DNA from: an uncultured bacterium
GTDB lineage: Bacteria > Verrucomicrobiota > Lentisphaeria > Victivallales > UBA1829
Assembly: GCA_949290385.1 (NCBI GenBank)
Contig: CASERY010000089.1
Coordinates: 1-41,883 of the forward strand
DNA length: 41,883 nucleotides
Direction: 5' to 3'
In this document: positions 1 to 9,360 of the stretch, piece after piece
Layout of the letters: every line of letters starts with the position of its first letter
Position numbering within the stretch: position 1 is the stretch's first letter
Position numbers and translations under genes: made by a program
The notes under the pieces: model-generated
What the model saw: only the letters and a program-made list of their open reading frames with translations
Database searches by the model: none
What the model was told of the DNA's origin: nothing

Positions 1-513
1 CTGTACCGCAGGCAGTCCTTTCCAGACTACGGTTTTGAAATCATATCGGACAATCTCAGAATTGTTTTCCATATTTTTTTCAAGAAATTCCTTGAACTCT
101 TCCATCCTTACGACATAAAGAGGCACTTCAAAACAGTAGGCAACACCTGCAAAAGTCTGGCCGAACGGAAGTTTATCTTGAGTCCGCCACAGGACAAAAT
201 CTGCGGTATTTTCATTCACCGGTGCAATCAGACTGCTATTTTCAGCAGGAACATGAATCCGGAAATCACGATAATCCACCCATTCAAATCCGGAGAAATC
301 ATAGTATCCTACATGTTCATCCGTCCATTTTACCTTATCCCAGGGAATATTCTGACTCTGAACCTCATAGGATGATTCCAAATGCCTGCATGAAATCGCA
401 GTACAAAGCAAAACTGAAACTGCAGCAAGGAATAAAACTTTACTGAAGATTTTCTTCTCATGCTGCATAGACTCTGCAGCATAAAAACGATTCTTTCCTG
501 TTTCGTATTTCAT
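1..513 (-). CDS. Putative lipoprotein, N-terminal part (runs off left edge)
   Basis: The frame is open from an ATG at 513 to the first base of the window, 171 codons without any stop. The N-terminus has a basic stretch (HEKKIFSK), a hydrophobic core (VLFLAAVSVLLCTAIS) and a Cys, which fits a lipoprotein signal peptide. A second ATG (MQHEKK) at codon 16 would give a signal of more usual length, but the upstream ATG has GAGG 11 bases before it. The mature part is rich in aromatic and charged residues (for example YYDFSGFEWVDYRDF) and I do not recognise the family. It probably sits anchored in the envelope. The 3' end and any in-frame TAG beyond the edge cannot be seen. Confidence 0.7.
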   Translation of the reverse strand, partial: MKYETGKNRFYAAESMQHEKKIFSKVLFLAAVSVLLCTAISCRHLESSYEVQSQNIPWDKVKWTDEHVGYYDFSGFEWVDYRDFRIHVPAENSSLIAPVNENTADFVLWRTQDKLPFGQTFAGVAYCFEVPLYVVRMEEFKEFLEKNMENNSEIVRYDFKTVVWKGLPAVQ

Positions 514-740
514 TTTGATATTCGTCCTCTTTGCAAGTCCGCTTAAACGGCAGAAAAAGTCTTCGAACTGCTCCCCTCAGCTGAAATAATTTTTCTCAGC
601 AGATGCACATTTACAATCTTCCAAGCTCTTCTGAATTTTGCTCTGATTGGGGACAGGACAGAGAACAGTCGCCGTACCCAATCAGATTCACGATCTTTCC
701 AGAAGAGAAAACACTCCCTGAAAAAATCAGAAAAGGCATA

Positions 741-1694
741 TCAGTAAGCAGAATCTGGGAAATAGTTTTCTTCCGCATTGGACACATCAATCACTTCAGC
801 AGGAACAACCAGCCGCGCCTGAGATGCCTGACCGCCACGGGTCAATTTCAGACCTTCTTCTGCCGCCACATAAATCATTCTGGGTGGATATGTCACTGTA
901 AGCGGTACAAGACTGTCCCCTGACATAATTCTTTTGATAATTGCCTTGCTTCCACCGCCGCCAATAAAAAAATCAATATCGCTGCGACCGGATTCCTCAT
1001 AGGCTTTCAAGGCACCTGCAAGCACATCATCATCTCCGGTCCATACAGCATCAATTTCCGGGAATTTCTGCAGAAAGTTCTCCATCAGTGTCAGGCCCTT
1101 TTCGGTACTCCAGTTTGAAGCTCCGCTGGCCATAATCTCAATTTCAGGATAATTCTTCATCACTTCACGAAAAGCCTCTACACGATCAGTGTTCACCTGG
1201 CATGGAACTCCTTCCATAATCACAATGCGGCCTTTCCCGTTCAGTCTTTTTGCCATGGCTTCTGCTGCAGTGCGTCCGAATCCAGGATTGTCTCCAGCAA
1301 CCATCACATCCGCGATATTTTCAGGAAGTCCACGATCCACCACCACAAGCTTCACACCGGAATCCTTGACTTTTTTGCAGACATTCAGCAACGGCTCCGG
1401 TTCATTCGGAAGCACCACCAATGTCTTGATACCCTGAACCAGCATTCGTTCGATCTGATCCACCTGCTCTGCAGAATCTTTTGCTGAAGAAACAATGACT
1501 TTTACATCCGGATTTGCCTTCTCCAGATCCTGTTTTGCCTGCTGAGCCCAGTAAACCACTCCACCGGTCCAGCCATGATCGGCGCTTGGAATGGAAATTC
1601 CGATCTTGATCTCAGCAGAGTCCTTGCTGCATGCAGTCCCGAGAAACACAGCTGCTGCCGCGAGAAACAAGGCTGCAAAAATTTTCATTTTCAT
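741..1694 (-). CDS. Sugar ABC transporter substrate-binding lipoprotein (type 1 periplasmic binding protein, RbsB/YphF-like)
   Basis: The 317-residue protein starts with a lipoprotein signal (MKMKIFAALFLAAAAVFLGTAC), so it should be tethered outside the inner membrane and deliver a sugar to the permease. KIGISIPSADHGWTGG, the DQIERMLVQGIKTLVVLP segment, VVVDRGLP and AGDNPGFGRTAAEAMAKRL are typical of the ribose/galactose binding family (Peripla_BP_4). The length is normal and there is no in-frame TAG. It is the last gene of an ATPase-permease-binding protein operon; its ATG overlaps the permease TGA (ATGA). The natural stop is TGA. The exact sugar cannot be named; YphF-like proteins are the closest type I recall. 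Confidence 0.92.
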   Translation of the reverse strand: MKMKIFAALFLAAAAVFLGTACSKDSAEIKIGISIPSADHGWTGGVVYWAQQAKQDLEKANPDVKVIVSSAKDSAEQVDQIERMLVQGIKTLVVLPNEPEPLLNVCKKVKDSGVKLVVVDRGLPENIADVMVAGDNPGFGRTAAEAMAKRLNGKGRIVIMEGVPCQVNTDRVEAFREVMKNYPEIEIMASGASNWSTEKGLTLMENFLQKFPEIDAVWTGDDDVLAGALKAYEESGRSDIDFFIGGGGSKAIIKRIMSGDSLVPLTVTYPPRMIYVAAEEGLKLTRGGQASQARLVVPAEVIDVSNAEENYFPDSAY

Positions 1695-2701
1695 GATGCA
1701 TGATCCTTTCTCTGGATTAAAACAGAAATTATGATAACTAAACCTTTAACCGTCCCCTGAAGGTTGACGGATACACCCCACATGTCCAGGATATTGGACA
1801 CAATCCCCAGAATCAGCACCCCGCCAAGAGTCCCCCACAGAGACCCGCGGCCGCCGGACATGGCAGCCCCGCCAATAATCACGGCGGCAATGGCATCCAG
1901 TTCATAAAGCAGTCCTGCGTTGGATGAGCTCACGGAACTCAGGCGTCCCACAAAAAGAAAAGCGCTGATTCCCACACAGAGTCCAATTACTGCATATGTC
2001 AGAAACTGAGTTCTTCCTGTATGGATTCCGGCATACCGCGCCACCCGCTCATTGGAACCGACAGCACAAACATGACGTCCGAAAGATGTCTCCGACAACA
2101 GAACCCCTAAAACAGCAGTCAGCAGCAGCATAATAAATGCAGGAGTCGGCAGGAATCCGAATACAGAAGAACTTCCGAAATCACTGATTACAGGATTCTC
2201 CGTAGAAAGAGTCCCGGCATCTGCAAAATACAGCGACAGTGAACGAAAGATGGAATATGTTCCCAGAGTCGCAATAAACGGCGGAAGTTTTCCCAGTACA
2301 ATCACCGCTCCATTGATAAGGGCTCCCACAAGCCCCGTCAGCACCGAAACAATCGCCGCAATCAGGAATCCCGTCAGATCCGAACCGGGCAGAAATCCTT
2401 CCATCGACTGCATTACCCATGGAGTCACATGATTTGCCGCCAATACGGAAAAAACTCCACATAAAGCAAACAGTGACCCCACGGAAAGATCAATGCCTCC
2501 TCCCACAATGACAAAAGTCATTCCCAGGGCAATCATGCCGCTGTAGGAAACCTGTCTCAGGATATTAATCAGGTTTGCAGGCTTCGCAAATACGTCATTC
2601 GTCAGCGCACAGATCAGAAACAGCACAATCAGTGCGAGGTAAGGCCCGCCAATACAGCGAAAAACCTTTTTCCATTTTTCAGACGGGGTCAATTCGATCA
2701 T
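1691..2701 (-). CDS. Sugar ABC transporter permease (RbsC-type)
   Basis: The 336-residue integral membrane protein has 8-10 hydrophobic segments and the hallmark motifs of the BPD_transp_2 family: GMTFVIVGGGIDLSVGSL near residue 60 and the conserved IAAVIIGGAAMSGGRGSLWG loop near residue 270, which contacts the ATPase. It forms the transmembrane channel of the sugar importer. Both ends are coupled to neighbours by four-base ATGA overlaps, with the ATPase upstream and the binding protein downstream. It contains no in-frame TAG and has the normal family length. Confidence 0.93.
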   Translation of the reverse strand: MIELTPSEKWKKVFRCIGGPYLALIVLFLICALTNDVFAKPANLINILRQVSYSGMIALGMTFVIVGGGIDLSVGSLFALCGVFSVLAANHVTPWVMQSMEGFLPGSDLTGFLIAAIVSVLTGLVGALINGAVIVLGKLPPFIATLGTYSIFRSLSLYFADAGTLSTENPVISDFGSSSVFGFLPTPAFIMLLLTAVLGVLLSETSFGRHVCAVGSNERVARYAGIHTGRTQFLTYAVIGLCVGISAFLFVGRLSSVSSSNAGLLYELDAIAAVIIGGAAMSGGRGSLWGTLGGVLILGIVSNILDMWGVSVNLQGTVKGLVIIISVLIQRKDHAS

Positions 2702-4170
2702 TTTTTCACTCCGGTTGCTAAATACATCATTTCTTTCTCATTCACCTGATCATCCCGGACCTCCCCGGCCAGACAACCGTCACGCATGACAAGAACCCGG
2801 TTGCAGTTTCCGATAATCTCCTGCAAATCCGAAGAAATCAGCAGACAGGAAATTCCTCGATCCGCCAGTTCATGAATCAAGCGGTAAATATCCCCTCTGG
2901 CCCCCACATCCACGCCTCGGGTCGGCTCGTCAAAAATAAAAATGTCCGGTTGCGTATCCAAGCCTTTTGCAATTGCCACCTTCTGCTGGTTGCCCCCGCT
3001 CAGATGACAGAGCAGATCCGCTGTGGAATTCATTTTTGTCTCAAATTTTTCCGCATACGCTCCAGCTGCATTCCGACATTCTTTCTTTCGGATGAAAAGC
3101 CATCGGCAGTAACGGCTCAAAGACGAAAGGGTCGTATTCCATTCTACAGATGCACCTGTCAGGATGGCAGTCCCCTGGCGGTCTTCGGAAAGATAGGATA
3201 ATCCAGCTTTCATGGCATCTGCCGGACAGTGAAAGTGCTGTTCTTTTCCATGAACAAAGATTTTCCCGCCTGTCCTCCTCCGCAGTGCGCAGATGGTTTC
3301 AGCGACTTCTGTTCTACCGGCACCGGCCAGACCTGCCATTCCGAGAATTTCTCCCCGATGCAGCACAAAAGAAACGTTTCTGACGGCCTTTCCTGAACTT
3401 AAATTTTCCACACGCAAAGTTTCCGGAGCGTCTTCCGGCACTTTCTGTTTCGGAGGAAATACCTGACTGAGCTCACGCCCGACCATCAGTTCCGCCAGTT
3501 CTCGACTGCTTACCTTTTTAGCATCTCGATCGGCAACCAGGACTCCGTCACGCAAAACCACAACCTCATCACAAATCTCACGCACTTCATCCAGTTTATG
3601 GGAAATAAAAATAACCGAACCGCACCGCTCTGTAAATTCCCGCATAATGCCGAAAAGAATTTCCGTTTCATCCCGGTTCAGCACAGTCGTCGGTTCATCC
3701 ATAATAAGAATCCGGCTGTCTTCCAGAAAGGCCTTGGCTATTTCCACCATCTGTTTTTCCGCCACGCTCAAAGCTGAAACCATTTCCTCCGGATCAACAG
3801 TACTGTGCAGACGTTTCAGAAGCTCTTCTGATCGTCTTCTCATCTTTTTTTTCTGCAGAAATCCGAATTTTGTCTATTCACGGCCAAGGTAGATGTTCTC
3901 CCGGACCGTCAAGGCTGGAATCAAAGTAAATTCCTGTGGAACTGCATAACATTTTCCATGAAGACAAATTTTTCCGGAATCACAACGGTGAATTCCGCTG
4001 ATACATTTTACCAGAGTGGACTTACCCGCCCCATTTTCTCCAATCAGCCCCAGTATTCTGCCGGGTGGAAGAGAAAAGCTGATCCCTTTGAGGACTGGAA
4101 CCCCGTCAAAAGATTTTGCTACATTGCAAACGTCCAGCAAAGAATGTTTTAAAGGCTTCTGAGATTCCAT
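2698..4170 (-). CDS. Sugar ABC transporter ATP-binding protein (RbsA/MglA-type, two ATPase domains) with one in-frame TAG
   Basis: This is a 490-codon protein when TAG at 3874-3876 (residue 99) is read as sense; the family is about 495-500 residues. Domain 1 has Walker A GENGAGKST (residues 41-49), a Q-loop region PQEFTLIPALTVRENIYLGRE, then X and TKFGF; a signature-like LSVAEKQMVEIAKAF and Walker B ILIMDEPT follow after the TAG. Domain 2 has the usual degenerate P-loop (GLAGAGRTE), the signature LSGGNQQKVAIAKGL and IFDEPTRGVDVGAR. The TAG therefore lies between Walker A and the signature of one nucleotide-binding domain, so the two halves cannot work as separate proteins. Reading on in the same frame gives a normal member. 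It is first in the operon, behind a good promoter at 4214-4242. Confidence 0.93.
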
Positions 4171-4540
4171 GGATCATTGACACTCTGGTTCGGTTGTTTT
4201 TTGATAGCAGAATAATATAAAACACGGCAGAGGGAATTTCAAAAAAAACCGAATAATCTTTATCTTTTTTTGTCCATGGTTTGCAATGACTCCAGTGCAG
4301 ACTACATTATAATTGCCGGAGGTGCCGCCCGGATCAGTTCTGCTATTCATGTCTCCCGTATTTGTCGTATGGCCGAATTAGTATAATCTGTCCGTTTTGC
4401 CTGTGCCTAAATAACAGGCCTGCCACGCCTTCCGGGAGAAACTTGAAAAGGTCTGACTGGAACCCATTTTCAAACTCTTCTGAACATATACTCTACGGGT
4501 CAGACTTTAAATCTCATTTACTTTCTTGAAAGGACAACTC
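4171..4540. other. Divergent intergenic region between the sugar ABC operon and the dehydrogenase gene
   Basis: No gene is visible. Besides the minus-strand promoter it holds a TATAAT (4382-4387) that could serve the dehydrogenase, although no convincing -35 lies at the right distance. It also holds an inverted repeat GCCTGT/ACAGGC (4399-4404 and 4414-4419) just downstream of that box, where an operator might lie. The regulator is unknown. Confidence 0.4.
4214..4242 (-). promoter_or_regulatory. Sigma70-type promoter of the sugar ABC operon
   Basis: On the minus strand TTGAAA (4237-4242) and TATATT (4214-4219) are separated by exactly 17 bases. Transcription would begin near 4207, giving a leader of about 37 bases before the ATG at 4170. 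Predicted by eye only. Confidence 0.5.
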
Positions 4541-5494
4541 ATGAGCAGACTGGTAATCCTCGACGAATACGACGCCAATTTCGATCATATTATTCCAGCA
4601 GATTATTTCTCTGAATGCGCCGATGAAATCGTAATTCGCGCCTCGACAAAACCGCAGGAACTCCTCTTCGCCGCTGCAAACGCCAGTTTTCTCATCACAA
4701 ACAAAGTCAGAATAGATGCTTCTGCCATTGCCGGGCTTCCGCATCTGCGCTATATCGGTGTACTTGCCACAGGGTACAATACAGTTGATGTTAGGGCTGC
4801 CCGGGAGGCAGGCATTACAGTAACCAATGTACCGTCCTACAGTTCTTCCAGTGTTGCTCAGCTGGTGTTTGCCCATCTGCTGAATCTCTGTCGGGAAGTA
4901 CAGCTCCACTAGGAAAGCGACTGGACACAATCCAAAACCTTCTGCTATACGCTTACCCCTCAAACAGAACTGGACAATCTCACCTTCGGCATTCTTGGAT
5001 TTGGCGATATTGGAAGACAGGCGGCACAAATTGCTCAGGCGTTCCATATGAAAGTAATTGCCTGTACCCGGACCCCCTCCAGGATCGACCTTCCAGAGGT
5101 CTGTCCAGTAGATATGGATACCCTTTTCAGAGAAAGTGATGTCCTCTCTCTCCACTGCCCACTCACAGACTCCAATGCAAAAATTATCAACCAGGAAAAC
5201 CTGGCAAAGATGAAAAAAAGTGCCATTCTGATCAATACTGCACGTGGAGGACTCATTGACGAGACAGCCCTGGCTGATGCTTTAAAGAACGGAACTATTG
5301 CCGCCGCCGGACTTGATGTTCTTTCTGAAGAGCCGCCCTCCCCGGATAATCCCCTTCTCCATCTGAAAAATTGCCGGATCACACCTCATATTGCCTGGAT
5401 TACCTCTGCCGCCCGAAAACGGCTCTGGCAGACAGCCAAGGACAATCTTCTTGCATTTACACAAGGCCATCCAGTCAATGTTATTTGCAACTGA
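4541..5494 (+). CDS. D-2-hydroxyacid dehydrogenase (glycerate/phosphoglycerate dehydrogenase-like) with one in-frame TAG
   Basis: Read through TAG at 4910-4912 (residue 124), the gene encodes 317 residues, the usual length for this family. The substrate-domain N-terminus (MSRLVILDEY, LATGYNTVDVRAARE, VPSYSSSSVAQLVFAHLL) precedes the TAG. The NAD-binding Rossmann part follows it: FGILGFGDIGRQAA (GxGxxG), LSLHCPLT, INTARGGLIDE with the catalytic Arg, GLDVLSEEPP with the catalytic Glu and TPHIAW with the catalytic His. Neither fragment alone could be an enzyme. The ATG at 4541 has AAAGGA six bases ahead; a TTG five codons upstream is less likely. It should reduce or oxidise small 2-hydroxy acids such as glycerate/hydroxypyruvate in the cytoplasm. 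The stop is TGA. Confidence 0.93.
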
Positions 5495-5860
5495 AAATCT
5501 TTGGCATCTTTTTTTCTCCCTTTAATAGATTTATTAAAATCGTCAGACTCCATTCCCTCGTTTCCAAGCTCTTTAATCGAAAAATTACTTAAAAAATCAA
5601 ATCCTCCGATCCAACTGAACCGAGGGTATGCACTATATGGCACATTCAAGGTGATATTGCCAGTCCGATAACGGGCTTTGAAAAAATTCACCAATTGCAC
5701 AACATTCCTATTGGTACATAAGGTCTAATGCCTTGGTATAATGTCAAAATTTAACCAAGTATTCGGACATTATCCAACTGAAGCAACTTTTTCGCCTTAG
5801 AGCTGAAACTCCTCCGCAATATATCGGCATAACCGGTAGTTTTTTTGCGCTGAAGCAATA
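5495..5860. other. Intergenic region with interleaved inverted repeats
   Basis: No gene is supported in this stretch between the convergent dehydrogenase and pseudopilin genes. It holds two perfect, interleaved inverted repeats at 5732-5773 (listed separately). The string TCCAACTGAA occurs near 5611 and near 5773, and again near 6938. Confidence 0.5.
5732..5773. repeat. Two interleaved perfect inverted repeats (pseudoknot-like arrangement)
   Basis: CTTGGT (5732-5737) pairs with ACCAAG (5754-5759), and ATAATGTC (5738-5745) pairs with GACATTAT (5766-5773). The pairs cross, as in an H-type pseudoknot or two mutually exclusive hairpins. Function is unknown and either strand could carry it. Confidence 0.5.
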
Positions 5861-5895
5861 TAAAAAAAAGCCCTGGCAGTTTTCTGCCAAGGCTT
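5861..5895 (-). terminator. Rho-independent terminator of the pseudopilin gene
   Basis: On the minus strand a stem of 12 positions (arms 5884-5895 and 5868-5879, one mismatch, loop of four at 5880-5883) is followed by a run of eight T. It begins 33 bases after the pseudopilin stop. Confidence 0.9.
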
Positions 5896-5927
5896 TTCAT
5901 TTCCTTTAAACAATACCCAGATAGGGA

Positions 5928-6677
5928 TTAATTAAAGTCCGCACCGCATTTCTGGTGGTCAGTCTGTTCTTCATAGTACAGCTCACCACGAGTTTCGCCT
6001 CTGCCGAAATAGGCGATTTCTTCTCTGCAAACCTCTTCACGAGCGTTAGCATTGCGGCTCTGGACAGATCCATCACCGAACAGGAAGTTTGCGGTACCGA
6101 CAGTTGTATCATAACCAACTGTCTGAGTCCCATTGTAGTCGCTGTCTTTAGCAGCGCCGTGTCTCCAACGCATAGACCAGTCTTTGCAACGCAGACGGTA
6201 CGGACCATAGCCGTCACCAACCCAGATGGCTCCAGGATAGCGATCGGTAGATCCAGCGGCGAACAGAGCAACGTTCGGAGAGAGGTTGCAGTTATCCACA
6301 ACTTCGCTTTCGTTGTAAGCCGGGCAGCAGAAATAGGAAACATCCTGCATAAGACCTGTAGCAATCAGGAACTGGCCATAAACAATACCAGTCCATCTGT
6401 TAGTTGCAGGATCAAGAAGCTTTCCACATCTGTTCAGCCAGTCGCCATAGCTTTCGCCGTAGTTCGGGCCCCATGCACCATCGACCTAGTAGGGAAGACC
6501 ATCATAATCAATGGAGTACTGAGCCAGAGCAAGACCAATCTGTTTCTGGTTGCTGACACATTTAATAGCTTTAGCTTTGGCTCTTGCAGATCCAAGAGCA
6601 GGGAGAAGCATACCGGCCAGGATCGCGATGATCGCAATCACAACCAGCAGCTCGATCAGGGTGAAATGTTTTTTCAT
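5928..6677 (-). CDS. Pseudopilin with prepilin N-terminal motif and C-terminal DG motif, with one in-frame TAG
   Basis: The 249-residue protein begins with the class III signal [20 protein letters not shown], cleaved after a short basic leader and methylated at F. This is the hallmark of the many pseudopilins in Lentisphaerae and Verrucomicrobia. The TAG at 6486-6488 (residue 64) follows [10 protein letters not shown]. The same frame then gives [24 protein letters not shown] and [13 protein letters not shown], the last matching the H-x9-DG C-terminal motif of the family. With TAG as stop only a 63-residue stub would remain. It should be an envelope or secretion pseudopilin. It stands alone, with a perfect promoter 50 bases upstream and its own terminator, so it is probably strongly expressed. 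The natural stop is TAA. Confidence 0.93.
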
Positions 6678-6733
6678 TTTTTCATTCCTTTCCTATGGTT
6701 TGTTTTATACCATTTTGGGTGGTGGTTTTAATA

Positions 6734-6762
6734 ATTATAAGGTATTTTCATAATTATGTCAA
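6734..6762 (-). promoter_or_regulatory. Perfect-consensus sigma70 promoter of the pseudopilin gene
   Basis: On the minus strand TTGACA (6757-6762), a 17-base spacer and TATAAT (6734-6739) match the consensus at all twelve positions. Initiation would be near 6727, about 50 bases before the ATG. Upstream DNA is AT-rich, like an UP element. Confidence 0.85.
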
Positions 6763-6775
6763 TAGAAAAAAATAT

Positions 6776-6802
6776 AAAAATCTAGAAAAAAAATAGATTT
6801 TT
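6776..6802. repeat. Inverted repeat upstream of the pseudopilin promoter
   Basis: AAAAATCTA (6776-6784) and TAGATTTTT (6794-6802) are perfect inverted copies with a nine-base spacer, centred about 25 bases upstream of the -35 box. It may be a regulator site or an AT-rich activating element. Confidence 0.45.
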
Positions 6803-7226
6803 TAATTTTATCTAAACATTAACCTGACAGAAAACGAATAAAACCCCATCTATTATCCTTATTCTGATGTAAAATAATCTCTCTATGAATGGACTAAGTA
6901 CAGGACATCATCTTATACATTGGGAAAAGGAAGGTGTCCAACTGAAACTACGATGCAATTCAGAAAATATCCGCAAAAGATACCAACTCGAATCATTGTT
7001 TTTTATAAAATATCAAATTTAAAAGATTAGACTCTTTTTAAGCGATAGAATTCCATTCCCATGAAAAAGCATAAGAGTCCTGCCGGTAACAACAGCAAAA
7101 CTTTTCCAGATCTGTAGAATTAAAATATCGTTTGCCCAATCAGGTATACAGAAAGGTCTAGATTCTAAAATTTAGAAAAAACAAATCACAATATAATATT
7201 GTATCTAAATAAAAAGAGGCTTTATA

Positions 7227-7712
7227 TTACTTTTTTTCTTCCGGCAGAACAGGGGAATTCGACTCTTTCACAGATCGGGAAGACTCTTCGCCACTCATCA
7301 ATGGCCCGTCTTCATGATCTTCTTCAAACGCCGTCCCGAGGGAAGGAAGTTCAACAACCGCAATTCCCCGGCGCATCAAATTCCCTACGAACTGAAGGAT
7401 CAGGGCCCTGGCCTCAAAAAAAGAAAGTTTTTCAGTGTCCTGCAGATAACGAATCAGTTCAATCAGACGCCTTGGCTTTTCACGAATCATACGAAATATT
7501 TTCAGACTGAAATCTGAAAGAATATATTTCCGGTAGTCCCGAATCGGAAAAACCTTTGAATACAGCTTTGCAAAACCTTTCAGCTGAAGAGATATTTTCA
7601 GGCGCACATAATCCTCTCCCTCAGCTTCCACGCAGGCTTTGCGGTTGTACAGCACTACAGACTCCAGCTGCTCATAAAAGTTTACGGTAGGACCTTTTTT
7701 CACGGATTTCAT
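7227..7712 (-). CDS. PqqD-like protein, last gene of the exporter operon
   Basis: The 161-residue product starts at an ATG overlapping the TGA of the preceding gene (ATGA, 7709-7712); longer frames upstream are not needed. The middle (FPIRDYRKYILSDFSLKIF, then the SFFEARALILQFVGNLMRRG helix region) resembles the winged-helix PqqD family, small proteins that present peptides to modifying enzymes or occur as regulatory domains. The C-terminal 30 residues are acidic and Ser-rich, probably disordered. There is no in-frame TAG and the stop is TAA. The link to peptide modification is inference from the fold; no radical SAM or precursor-peptide gene is seen here, and it may instead be a structural part of the neighbouring ABC system. 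Confidence 0.65.
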   Translation of the reverse strand: MKSVKKGPTVNFYEQLESVVLYNRKACVEAEGEDYVRLKISLQLKGFAKLYSKVFPIRDYRKYILSDFSLKIFRMIREKPRRLIELIRYLQDTEKLSFFEARALILQFVGNLMRRGIAVVELPSLGTAFEEDHEDGPLMSGEESSRSVKESNSPVLPEEKK

Positions 7713-8620
7713 CTGATTTTCTCCGTCAGTTTCTTGTGAAACACATCCCGCACAGATTCCCTGCCCTTGATAAAGTGCGGCGCAATGTGCTCCATTCCGT
7801 AAATCCGATTCTCTCCCGGTACAAGGAACGCATATCCGGAACCTTTCCACCAGGGCCCCAGAACAAAATCAAATCCAAGTTTTCCGCGAGTTCTGAACTG
7901 GATCATTCCCCCGGAATGCCCTGCAATATCCATGTTCGTCTGAACTTCCTTCACCGCATAATGTTTTTTATACAAATAACGGTGATAGAAATTCCCTGCC
8001 GTTGCCCCCTGCATCAGGATATCCGCCATACCCCAGCGATGGGCAGTCAGCCTGAAATGACGCTTGTTTTCAAAGGTCATTCCCACCTATGCAGGATAAG
8101 CTTCAATGGATATCAGTTCATATGCCTCCGGAATACTGACTTCCAAGCCGAACATGGCATACTCCACACGTCCGTTTTCCGGATTGTTGTCGGAATAAGT
8201 CTGAAGCATTCCTATCACTTCAGCAGCAGCTTCCCGTGAGTAGCAGGGAAAAATCCATTCATTCAGCATCTATGCTTCCATATTAAATACAGAAGCATAA
8301 AAACGCTCTCCGGGTCTCGTATGAGCCAGAATTACCTGTCCACGATCACCATGGCGCGTAAAACGGATCTGCGGCATGGTCTCCAGCCCCAGCTCTCTGC
8401 GGTGAATCTCTTCCAGAATTCTTGGAATATCCGGAACAGCTTTCACTTTCCGATAGCTGAATTCGCCTTTAGCTCCATGCTCCGTACTGAACGAAAGAGA
8501 TCCCTTCTTTTCTCCCAGGTAATACCCAACCGTCTCCCAGTTTCTGGGAAGCGTGAAGGCAAAGCCCCTCCATGCCATTCTGAACGGAGGATGATGAAAA
8601 TGCTCACCCTCGCTCATCAT
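7709..8620 (-). CDS. Hypothetical protein of the exporter operon with two in-frame TAG codons
   Basis: The frame gives 303 residues when TAG at 8270-8272 (residue 117) and 8087-8089 (residue 178) are read as sense. I do not recognise a named family. The protein seems to repeat one module: WRGFAFTLPRNWETVGYY...GSLSFS near residue 15, and FGLEVSIPEAYELISIE...VGMTFENKRHFRLTAHRWG near residue 155. Both halves show a beta-strand pattern of the form FxxxxPxxW/Y followed by L/MxF. The start (ATG pair at 8620/8617) overlaps the end of the upstream ATPase gene by about 14 bases and the TGA overlaps the start of the PqqD-like gene, so it is translationally coupled on both sides. That makes decay by three separate stops unlikely. 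It is probably cytoplasmic, as no signal peptide is visible. Confidence 0.8.
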
Positions 8621-9341
8621 GGATGGATCCCGTATCAATGTGCAGGTCCTCACGGCATTCTACACGGTCAATCTGTCCCTGGTCAATCCACACAATTCTT
8701 GTGGATGCATCCAGCATTCGATGATCGTGTGTCGCGGATATCACGGTAACCCCGAACTCTTTGGTCAGATTCTTGAAAATATCAATAATGCCCGCTCCTG
8801 TTTTCAGGTCCAGGTTCGCAGTAGGCTCATCTGCAAGAAGAATGGTAGGATTATTGGCAAGAGCACGTGCAATGGCCACACGCTGCTGCTGTCCTCCGGA
8901 AAGTTCCAGCGGCTTATGTGTCAAACGTCCATGCAAGCCCACGAATTCCAGCAGTTCTGCGGCACGTTTCTCCGCTTCCTTGCGGCTTTTTCCCAGAAGA
9001 ATCTGAGGCATTGCAGCATTGTCCAGCGCAGTCAGATGCGCCACCAGATTATAGCTCTGAAACACATAGCCGATATAAGCACAGCGGAAATACGCCTGCT
9101 CCAAAGGCTTCAGCTTCGGCAGAGAAACTCCACCAATGCTGATCTCGCCCCCGCTGGGACGGTCCAGTGCACCAATCATGTTGAACAGGGTGGATTTCCC
9201 GGATCCGGAAGGCCCCATGATTGAGATATATTCCTTCCGGTAAATCTCCAGATTAATGCCTCTCAAAGCGTATACGGCCTATTCGCCCCGCCCGAAGACT
9301 TTACTGACATTGCTGATCTTAATAAAAGGTTCTGTTTCCAT
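8604..9341 (-). CDS. ABC transporter ATPase (MacB/LolD-type) with one in-frame TAG near the N-terminus
   Basis: The true start is the ATG at 9341 ([20 protein letters not shown]), which has AGGAAGG ahead of it. TAG at 9279-9281 is residue 21 of 245. A standard-code annotation would start at an internal TTG and lose the first strand. Motifs: Walker [11 protein letters not shown]-loop [14 protein letters not shown], signature [15 protein letters not shown], Walker [13 protein letters not shown] and H-loop SATHD. In the paralogous ATPase of this operon (16220-16999) the TAG position aligns with Glu ([10 protein letters not shown] against GRGEXAVYAL). It should power one of the FtsX-type permeases of the operon in lipoprotein or small-molecule export. 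Confidence 0.93.
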
Positions 9342-9360
9342 TTTTTCCTTCCTAACCGCG

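Larger units (their letters stand above)
6678..7226. other. AT-rich intergenic region upstream of the pseudopilin gene
   Basis: No gene is seen. It carries the pseudopilin promoter (6734-6762) and, just upstream of it, a perfect nine-base inverted repeat AAAAATCTA/TAGATTTTT (6776-6784 and 6794-6802). The repeat could be an operator or the end of another transcript. The remainder to 7226 is AT-rich with no recognisable structure. Confidence 0.5.
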
